Of a stretch of DNA of 8,741 bases, positions 1 to 5,341 are shown one piece after another. Origin of the DNA: DATGLW01 sp035293965 (GTDB lineage: Bacteria > Actinomycetota > Acidimicrobiia > Acidimicrobiales > RAAP-2); contig DATGLW010000035.1 of NCBI GenBank assembly GCA_035293965.1, positions 1-8,741 of the forward strand, in the 5' to 3' direction. A program made the translations under genes and the position numbers. Below the pieces are notes generated by a model. That model saw only the letters and a program-made list of their open reading frames with translations. It was not told where the DNA came from and did no database searches. How positions within the stretch are numbered: position 1 is the first letter of the stretch; each line of letters opens with the position of its first letter.

Positions 1-894
1 CGTGAGGGACTTCGCACGGAGAGGTGTCTCGCCGTCGTAGGAGAGCAGCCACCCGTCCGGATCGCGCCCGATGAGGGCGCGCTTCTCGTCCCAGTACCGC
101 TGCAGGATCGCGAGCCCCTCGGCGCCCACGAACACGGTGCGGCCGCCGCCCGTCTTCGTGGCGTCCTCGAGGTGCTGGCCGCCAGCACCGGGAACCCACT
201 GCCGTTCGACGCGGAGGCTTCCTCGCTCCCAGTCGAGGTCGTCCCAGCGCAGCCCGAGCAACTCGCCCCTGCGGCAGCCCGTCAGAGCCGCCATTGCAAT
301 GGCCGTGGCCATGTCAGGGTCTACCTCGGTGGCCGCCCAGTAGAGGTCGCGGACCTGCTCGACGGTCAGCGCCGGCGCCGCCGGCTTCCTGACCGCCCGG
401 AGCCGGGCGCGCTTGGCCGGGTTGGCCTCGATCCACCCCCAGTCGACGGCCTGGCTCAGCGCGCCGGACAGGATGGCGTGGTCGAGCCTGACGGTGGAGG
501 GGGCAAGCTTGGCCACCCGCTCGAGGTCTTCGAAGTACCTGTCGAGCACATAGGCGTCAAGCTTGCTGAGTCGAATGTGCCCGAGCCCGGGCTTCAGGTA
601 TTTCTCCACATGAACCCGGTAGGTCTCGATCGTGGCCCGCGCCCGGTGGCGCTCCACGTAGCGCGCCATCCATTCGTCGAGCAACCGGCCGACCGTGGCG
701 GTCGTCCCTACTTTCACCGTGCCCGCCGCAACCTGGCTGACCAGGGAATCCAGTGCCCTGCGGGCCTCCCGCTTCCCGCCGTGGAAGGTCCGCGACACCT
801 GGCGCGGACGCCCCGTTTCAGGGTCACGCCCGACGTAGGCCCGCAGCTCCCAGCGCATCGATCCTGGGGGTCGTTCCCGCATCGTGCCGCTCAT
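1..894 (-). CDS. Tyrosine recombinase / phage-type integrase, 3' end cut off by window edge
   Basis: This is a site-specific tyrosine recombinase that would integrate and excise a phage or genomic island. I translated the minus strand from the ATG at 894-892: 298 codons stay open to base 1. The start is preceded by GGAG six bases upstream. Residues about 14-60 look like an arm-type (AP2-like) DNA-binding domain. Residues about 65-155 are the SAM-like core-binding domain (AYVLDRYFEDLE; AILSGALSQAVDWGWIEANP). The catalytic domain starts near 176. It shows ALTGCRRGELLGLRWDDLD with the first catalytic Arg at R208, and the beta-hairpin Lys at K247 (TKTGGGRTV). The HxxR, His/Trp and Tyr nucleophile motifs would lie beyond the left edge, so activity cannot be judged. 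Base composition looks less GC-rich than the neighbouring genes, fitting acquisition. The gene sits directly downstream of rnpB in the same orientation. Family assignment is firm; the target site is inference. Confidence 0.93.
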   Translation of the reverse strand, partial: MSGTMRERPPGSMRWELRAYVGRDPETGRPRQVSRTFHGGKREARRALDSLVSQVAAGTVKVGTTATVGRLLDEWMARYVERHRARATIETYRVHVEKYLKPGLGHIRLSKLDAYVLDRYFEDLERVAKLAPSTVRLDHAILSGALSQAVDWGWIEANPAKRARLRAVRKPAAPALTVEQVRDLYWAATEVDPDMATAIAMAALTGCRRGELLGLRWDDLDWERGSLRVERQWVPGAGGQHLEDATKTGGGRTVFVGAEGLAILQRYWDEKRALIGRDPDGWLLSYDGETPLRAKSLT

Positions 895-935
895 GTTGTT
901 CTCCGTTAGTAGGGCAAATGTAGGGATCGGAGACC

Positions 936-944
936 ATCATAGCA
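936..944 (-). promoter_or_regulatory. Candidate extended -10 promoter for the integrase gene
   Basis: The minus strand reads TGC-TATGAT here, an extended -10 (TGn) with five of six bases of TATAAT. It lies in the unusually AT-rich gap between rnpB and the integrase. Transcription would start near 929 and give a leader of about 35 nt containing the GGAG ribosome-binding site. No convincing -35 hexamer is visible, which extended -10 promoters can lack. Matching is by eye only. Confidence 0.45.
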
Positions 945-948
945 GGTA

Positions 949-1328
949 GACGGTGAGCCGGCCTGTAGGCGGGGTTCTGTCCGGCCTCTGGCGAGGCCTG
1001 GGTGGCCATCCATCTGTGCGGCCTACCTGGGGACTGCACCCCGGAGGGTGCGGGCGGGCCACCCGTGTCCCACGCTTGGCCTTGCTCCGGGTGGGGTTTG
1101 CCGAGCCGGCCGGGTCGCCCCGGCCGCTGGTGCGCTCTTACCGCACCCTTTCACCCTCACCTGTGCGGGCTCTCACCCGCCATCGGCGGTCTGCTCTCTG
1201 TGGCACTTTCCTGCGGGTCACCCCGACTGGCCGCTAGCCAGCACCCTGCCCTGCGGAGCCCCGACCTTCCTCGACCCCGGCGCGCCTCGGGCACGACAGG
1301 GCCGCGGCCACCCGGCCGGCTCACCGTC
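949..1328 (-). ncRNA. rnpB: RNase P RNA (bacterial class A)
   Basis: This is the catalytic RNA of RNase P, which matures the 5' ends of tRNAs. The minus strand carries the conserved landmarks in order: GAGGAAGGTCGGGGCTCC (1272-1255, 5' strand of P4), the ACAGAGAGCAGACCGCCGAT segment (about 1202-1183), the stem-loop GGTGAAAGGGTGCGG...GCGCACC (1155-1129), GGAGCAAGGCCAA (1088-1076) and ACAGAACCCCGCCTAC (980-965, 3' strand of P4). The ends are set by the P1 helix: 1328-1314 pairs perfectly with 963-949 over 15 bp. The adjacent P2 helix, 1313-1306 with 1007-1000, is a perfect 8 bp. The length of about 380 nt matches E. coli RNase P RNA. Termini are inferred from pairing, so the mature ends may differ by a few bases. 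No U-tract terminator follows the gene. Open frames across this region are coincidental. Confidence 0.97.
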
Positions 1329-1335
1329 GTCCCAC

Positions 1336-1341
1336 AGTGTG
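1336..1341 (-). promoter_or_regulatory. Weak candidate -10 box for rnpB
   Basis: The minus strand reads CACACT about seven bases before the predicted 5' end of rnpB at 1328. It keeps the A at position 2 and T at position 6 of the -10 consensus. No recognisable TTGACA-like -35 lies 16-18 bases upstream. The location is right but the sequence match is poor, so this is only a pointer to where the promoter should be. Confidence 0.3.
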
Positions 1342-1375
1342 CCAGCCGGACGCGAGAAACGGTGCCGGCGGGCAG

Positions 1376-1427
1376 GCCGCGCCAGCTTGCTCGACGACCG
1401 CCGCGCCAGCTTGCTCGACGACCGCCG
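1376..1427. repeat. 24-bp tandem direct repeat (about 2.2 copies) between divergent rnpB and xseA
   Basis: Bases 1376-1403 are identical to 1400-1427, a period of 24 bases containing GCCAGCTTGCTCGACGACCG. The array lies in the 173-bp non-coding gap between the predicted rnpB 5' end and the xseA start, about 50 bp upstream of rnpB and 75 bp upstream of xseA. A shorter CGACGACCGC-type echo continues to about 1437. The unit is not palindromic. It could be a duplicated activator or repressor site, or a replication-slippage product. The sequence alone does not distinguish these. Confidence 0.85.
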
Positions 1428-1488
1428 ACGACCGCCACGCCCGCTGCCCGGCCACCGGCTACGGCCGGCCGGGTACCCCACCCCTCGC

Positions 1489-1494
1489 TAGGGT
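1489..1494 (+). promoter_or_regulatory. -10 box TAGGGT of a leaderless xseA promoter
   Basis: TAGGGT fits the TANNNT -10 pattern common in Actinobacteria. Its last base lies eight positions before the A of the ATG at 1502. Transcription would therefore start at or very near that codon. No Shine-Dalgarno sequence precedes the ATG, as expected for a leaderless mRNA. The -35 region (about 1466-1471) shows no consensus. Confidence 0.6.
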
Positions 1495-1501
1495 GCGGGT
1501 G

Positions 1502-2878
1502 ATGCTGGACGTCGAGGAGCTCTCGGGCCGTCACGACGAGGCCCTGTCCATCGCCCAGCTCTACGACGAGCTGGAGGGCGCTCTCGCCCGGACCTTCCCC
1601 CGCTCGAGGCGCCTGTGGGTGCGAGGGGAGATCCACAGCCTCTCCGAGCAGGCGCGCACGGGCCACTGCTTCATCGACCTCACCGACCCCGAGTCCGCCG
1701 GCGACCGTCAGGCGCCGGTCCTGCGGGTGAAGTGCTGGCGGACCACGTGGGCGCCTATGAAGGCGATGCTGGCTCGAGAGGGCATCGAGCTCCAGCCGGG
1801 CATGGTCGTCCTCTTGCGCGGGACGGTCGGCTTCTGGCGGCCGCGGGCAGAGGTGAGCTTCATCCTGACCGACATCGACGTGACGGCACTGCTGGGCCGC
1901 CTGGCCGCCCAGCGCGCCGCCCTGCTGCGGGCCCTCGAGTCCGAGGGGTTGCTGGGACGCAACCGCCGGCTCCCGGTACCGGCGGTACCGGTGCGCGTCG
2001 GCTTGGTCGCGAGCCCCGAGAGCGAGGGCTACCGCGACTTCCTCGGCCAGCTGGCGCGCTCGGGCTTCTCCTTCCACGTCCGCCTTGCGCCGGTGGCGGT
2101 GCAGGGCGCCGCAGCGCCGAGGGCCATCGCCCGGGGCCTGGCCCGGGTGGCTGACGCCGGTTGCGACCTGGCGGTCGTCGTGAGGGGTGGCGGCTCGCGC
2201 GCCGACCTGGGCGCCTTCGACACGGAGCCGGTGGCGAGGGCGATCGCCGGGGCGCCCCTGCCCGTGTGGACCGGCATCGGCCACACCGGCGACGAGTCGG
2301 TGGCCGACATCGTCGCCAACCGCTCCTTCGTCACGCCGACCGACTGCGGACGCGAGCTGGTGGCGGTGGTGGCTGCCTGGTGGGAGTCAGTGGTCGTGGC
2401 CGGGGCCGCGTGCGCGATGCGTCGAGCGGGAGACGCCCTCGCCGACCTCGAGCGGCGCGACGCCGAGGTCCGGGGCCGTCTCACCGGTACGGCGCGCCAC
2501 CTGCTCCACGCCCACCGCGAGCGCCTGGGGGCACGGGCGGCTCGCCTCGGGAGCCTCGGTCCCGCCAGCGCCGCAGGCGCTGCCGCCTCGCTCGCCACGC
2601 GCGCCTCGCGTCTCGGTCCGCTCGTGGCCGGCCATCTCGCGCACGCCGGTGACCGGCTGGCGGGATGGCGGCGCCTGCTCGCCGCCTACGATGTCGATCG
2701 CCAGCTCGAGCGCGGGTACACGCTCACCCTCGGTGCCGACGGCCGGGTGCTGCGCTCCGCACGGCAGCTGGCAGCCGGCTCGGAGCTGGTGACCCGGTTC
2801 GCCGACGGCTCGGCCCGCTCCCGGGTCGACGCCGTCGAGCTCGCGGGCGGTGAGGCAGAACGAGGCAGGTCGCGGTGA
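1502..2878 (+). CDS. xseA: Exodeoxyribonuclease VII large subunit
   Basis: The large, catalytic subunit of exonuclease VII, which degrades single-stranded DNA in both directions to oligonucleotides, in the cytoplasm with XseB. The product is 458 aa, close to the E. coli length. Residues about 37-127 form the N-terminal OB-fold (LWVRGEIHSLSEQARTGHCF). The nuclease domain follows, with VVVRGGGSRADLGAFD (226-240) and TGIGHTGDESVADIVANRSF (257-276), matching the family's RGGGS and GIGHxTD-type motifs. Residues about 290-395 are a long Ala/Arg-rich helical region, probably the coiled coil that binds XseB. The C-terminal LERGYTLTLGADGRVLRSA (402-420) is the usual end motif. I chose ATG 1502 because of the leaderless -10 box; GTG 1499 is in frame and possible. 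The frame is open further upstream to 1337, but that part overlaps the repeats and promoter. The stop overlaps xseB by four bases. Confidence 0.95.
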   Translation: MLDVEELSGRHDEALSIAQLYDELEGALARTFPRSRRLWVRGEIHSLSEQARTGHCFIDLTDPESAGDRQAPVLRVKCWRTTWAPMKAMLAREGIELQPGMVVLLRGTVGFWRPRAEVSFILTDIDVTALLGRLAAQRAALLRALESEGLLGRNRRLPVPAVPVRVGLVASPESEGYRDFLGQLARSGFSFHVRLAPVAVQGAAAPRAIARGLARVADAGCDLAVVVRGGGSRADLGAFDTEPVARAIAGAPLPVWTGIGHTGDESVADIVANRSFVTPTDCGRELVAVVAAWWESVVVAGAACAMRRAGDALADLERRDAEVRGRLTGTARHLLHAHRERLGARAARLGSLGPASAAGAAASLATRASRLGPLVAGHLAHAGDRLAGWRRLLAAYDVDRQLERGYTLTLGADGRVLRSARQLAAGSELVTRFADGSARSRVDAVELAGGEAERGRSR

Positions 2879-3333
2879 CCGACGAGCACGAGGAACAACC
2901 CGGGCACGAGCGACCCGGGCACGAACGACCCGAAGCATTGCCGGGCCCGTCGCGGTCCGGCGGACCCGTCGAGGACCTGAGCTACACCGAGGCGAGCCGC
3001 GAGCTCGACGACATCGTGGCCTTCTTCGAGCAGCGCGACGTCGACGTCGACCAGCTCGTGTCCAAGCTCGAGCGGGCCACGGCCATCGTCGACGAGCTCG
3101 ACCGCCGGCTGCGCAGGACGCGGGTGCAGGTGGAAGAGCTCGTCCCGCGCCTGCAGGCGGCTGTCGCCGACCGGCCGGCCGACCAGGAGGGCGACCAGAA
3201 CGTCGACGGCCAGGAGGAACCGGCACGCCGGGCGCCCGGGGAGGCACTGCCGGAGGACCCGGCTGCACCGTCCGGGGTGGCCACGCGCCGGAGCGGGCGC
3301 GCGGTGCCGGCCGCCACGCCGGAGCTGTTCTGA
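2875..3333 (+). CDS. xseB: Exodeoxyribonuclease VII small subunit, with N- and C-terminal extensions
   Basis: The small, non-catalytic subunit of exonuclease VII, whose copies decorate the XseA coiled coil. The 152-aa product has the family core at residues about 34-92 (DLSYTEASRELDDIVAFFEQ, then LERATAIVDELDRRLRRTRVQVEEL), a helical hairpin. Most XseB proteins are about 60-90 aa. Here a charged N-terminal tail contains a duplicated PGHER (9-18), and a low-complexity Pro/Ala/Glu/Arg tail of about 60 residues follows the core. Both tails look disordered and are probably not needed for the fold. The GTG start overlaps the xseA stop (GTGA), so the subunits are probably translationally coupled. 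The stop overlaps the next start by one base (TGATG). Identity rests on the core motif plus its position after xseA. Confidence 0.9.
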   Translation: MTDEHEEQPGHERPGHERPEALPGPSRSGGPVEDLSYTEASRELDDIVAFFEQRDVDVDQLVSKLERATAIVDELDRRLRRTRVQVEELVPRLQAAVADRPADQEGDQNVDGQEEPARRAPGEALPEDPAAPSGVATRRSGRAVPAATPELF

Positions 3334-4073
3334 TGGCAGGGGCGACGGCTGGCGGCCCCGGAGGCGACCGGTTCTACTTCCGCCAGCTGCTGTCGGGGCG
3401 CGACCACGCCCGGCAGGACGAGCTGGCCCGCCAGATGGTCAACTTCACCTACGCCCTTGGCGACCGGTCGACCGGAGAGGCCCTGCTCGTCGATCCCGCC
3501 TACGCGGTCGGCGAGCTGCTCGACGCGCTCGCCGCCGACGGCATGCGTTGCACGGGCGTCCTCGCCACCCACTACCACGCCGACCACGTCGGAGGCGCCA
3601 TCGGGACCTGGTCCGTCGAAGGGGTGGCCGCCCTCCTCGAGCGGGTCCAGGTACCCGTCCACGTGCAGCGGGCCGAGGTCCCCTGGCTCGTGCGGTCTGC
3701 CGGGCTCGGCGAGAGCGAACTGGTCGCCCACGACAGCGGTGATCGGGTCCGGGTGGGTGGTCTCGAGGTGGAGCTGGTGCACACGCCAGGCCACACGCCG
3801 GGCAGCCAGTGCTTCCTCGTCGCAGGATGCCTCGTGTCCGGTGACACCTTGTTCCTCGACGGGTGCGGGCGCACCGACCTGCCCGGTAGCGACCCGGCCG
3901 CGATGTACGAGTCCCTCACCACCCGTCTGGCCCGCGTGCCCGACGACACCGTCCTGTACCCCGGGCACCGGTACTCGCTGGCCTCGTCGGCGACCCTCGA
4001 GGCCGTCCGGAAGCACAATGCCGTGCTCGTGCCCCGGACACTCGAGGCCTGGCTCCAGATGTTCGGCGGCTGA
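3333..4073 (+). CDS. MBL-fold metallohydrolase, glyoxalase II / persulfide dioxygenase-like
   Basis: A 246-aa metallo-beta-lactamase-fold protein of the glyoxalase II/ETHE1 group. The metal ligands of this group are all visible: T-H80-Y-H82-A-D84-H85, H154 in HTPGHTPGSQ, D171 in SGDTLF, and H212 in LYPGHRYS. The stretch GCGRTDLPGSDPAAMYESL (177-195) resembles ETHE1-type persulfide dioxygenases more than classical glyoxalase II, which usually has GCGRLFEG at this place. Substrate assignment is therefore open: hydroxyacylglutathione-like thioesters, persulfides, or another thiol conjugate. No signal peptide is seen, so it should be cytoplasmic. There is no fused rhodanese domain. ATG 3333 is chosen because it overlaps the xseB stop (TGATG), and the family's N-terminal strand begins shortly after. 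The preceding in-frame sequence to 2850 is antisense-like filler over xseB. Probably co-transcribed with xseAB and the downstream reductase. Confidence 0.88.
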   Translation: MAGATAGGPGGDRFYFRQLLSGRDHARQDELARQMVNFTYALGDRSTGEALLVDPAYAVGELLDALAADGMRCTGVLATHYHADHVGGAIGTWSVEGVAALLERVQVPVHVQRAEVPWLVRSAGLGESELVAHDSGDRVRVGGLEVELVHTPGHTPGSQCFLVAGCLVSGDTLFLDGCGRTDLPGSDPAAMYESLTTRLARVPDDTVLYPGHRYSLASSATLEAVRKHNAVLVPRTLEAWLQMFGG

Positions 4074-4084
4074 GCGCGACCACG

Positions 4085-5341
4085 GTGCCCGACCTCCTTC
4101 GAGATCCGCGCGCCCCTCTGCCTGTCGACGGCACCGTCGTGGTCGTCGGCGCCTCGCTCGCCGGATGGCGGGCGGCCGAGGCACTGCGAGCCGAAGGGTT
4201 CGCGGGCCGCCTCGTGATGGTGGGCGAGGAGCGCCACCCCCCCTACGACCGCCCGCCGCTGTCCAAGCAGGTGCTGGCAGGCACCTGGCCGCCCGAGCGA
4301 GCCACGCTGGCGCCACCCGAGAAGCTCGGGGAGCTCGGGATCGACGCGGTCCTCGGGCACCGTGCGGTGTCGCTCGACGTCGAGGGGCGCCGGGTCGTCC
4401 TCGACGACGGCTCGGTGCTGGCCGCCGACGGCATCGTGGTCGCCACCGGTGCCGCCCCCAGGCGTGTGCCAGGTCTCGACGGGTCTGCAGCCGGCGTGCT
4501 GCGCACCCTCGACGAGGCCGTCGAGCTGCGTCGCCGCCTGGTGGCGGCCGGCCCGGGCTGCAGGGTCGTGGTGGTCGGGGCCGGGTTCATCGGCTCGGAG
4601 GTGGCCTCGAGCTGCGCGGGGCTCGGCTGCTCGGTCACGGTCGTCGAGCTCCTGGCGACCCCGCTCGCTCCCGTGGTCGGCACCACCGTCGGGGCGGCGC
4701 TGGCGGACCTCCACGCTCGCCACGGGGTGACGCTGCGCACCGGTGTCGGCGTGGTGGGAGCCCGTCCCGCCGAGGGTGAGGGCCCGGTGGCGCTGCAGCT
4801 GAGCGACGGCACCGCGCTGGAGGCCGACGTGGTGGTGGCCGGGGTGGGTGTCGTGCCGGCCACGGCCTGGCTCGAAGGCTCGGGGCTCGCCATCGACGAC
4901 GGGGTGGTGTGCGACGCCTCGCTGTTCGCAGCCGACGGCGTGGTGGCGGCCGGCGACCTCGCGCGCTGGCGGCTGGCACAGCACGGCGCGGACGAAGCGG
5001 TCCGCGTCGAGCACTGGCAGCTGGCAGCAGAGGCCGGGGTGGCCGCGGCCCGCAGCCTCCTCGCCGGGAGGGCCGGCGCGGCGCCGTTCGTGCCCGTGCC
5101 CTACTTCTGGTCGGACCAGTACGGCAGCCGGATCCAGATGCTCGGGCGCCCGTCGCCCGACGACGACCTCGAGGTGGTCGACGGCTCCTTGGCCGAGGAT
5201 CGTTTCGTCGTGCTCTACGGCAGACGCGGGCGCCTGACCGGCGTGCTCGGCGTCGGCCGCCCACGGGTCCTCATGTCCTTCCGGCCGCTGCTGGCCGCCG
5301 GCGGGAGCTTCGACGAGGCGCTGGCCCTCGGCCGGGGTTGA
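4085..5341 (+). CDS. FAD-dependent NAD(P)H:ferredoxin-type reductase (BphA4 / putidaredoxin reductase-like)
   Basis: A 418-aa flavoprotein that would pass electrons from NAD(P)H to a ferredoxin, as in oxygenase or P450 electron chains. It shows the FAD Rossmann motif VVVVGASLAG (18-27), the typical HPPYDRPPLSKQ segment (51-62), VVATGAAPRRVPG (118-130), the NAD(P) Rossmann motif VVVVGAGFIGSEVASS (161-176), and the second FAD-binding element with GD at 290-291 (VVAAGDLARW). The C-terminal reductase domain begins near 307 (VRVEHWQLAAEAG, then PYFWSDQYGSRIQMLG). The ending RGRLTGVLGVGRPRVLMSFR is what this family has, so the annotated 3' end is real even though an opposite-strand gene overlaps its last 127 bp. 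The start is GTG 4085, 11 bases after the preceding stop, with no strong Shine-Dalgarno. No ferredoxin, Rieske protein or P450 is encoded nearby, so the electron acceptor is unknown. Confidence 0.92.
   Translation: MPDLLRDPRAPLPVDGTVVVVGASLAGWRAAEALRAEGFAGRLVMVGEERHPPYDRPPLSKQVLAGTWPPERATLAPPEKLGELGIDAVLGHRAVSLDVEGRRVVLDDGSVLAADGIVVATGAAPRRVPGLDGSAAGVLRTLDEAVELRRRLVAAGPGCRVVVVGAGFIGSEVASSCAGLGCSVTVVELLATPLAPVVGTTVGAALADLHARHGVTLRTGVGVVGARPAEGEGPVALQLSDGTALEADVVVAGVGVVPATAWLEGSGLAIDDGVVCDASLFAADGVVAAGDLARWRLAQHGADEAVRVEHWQLAAEAGVAAARSLLAGRAGAAPFVPVPYFWSDQYGSRIQMLGRPSPDDDLEVVDGSLAEDRFVVLYGRRGRLTGVLGVGRPRVLMSFRPLLAAGGSFDEALALGRG

Noticed and set aside
172..909. 245-codon plus-strand open frame opposite the integrase
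   Set aside because: The minus-strand frame has clear integrase motifs, while this one is an unrecognisable Pro/Arg/Gly-rich complement.
1376..1427. CRISPR-like repeat
   Set aside because: Only about two directly abutting copies exist, with no spacers, and there are no cas genes in the window.
953..1502. Several plus-strand open frames between the integrase and xseA
   Set aside because: They are antisense to rnpB and end in the repeat/promoter region, with no coding signature.
1157..2284. 375-codon minus-strand open frame across rnpB and xseA
   Set aside because: It runs through rnpB (same strand) and antisense to xseA; no protein family is recognisable.
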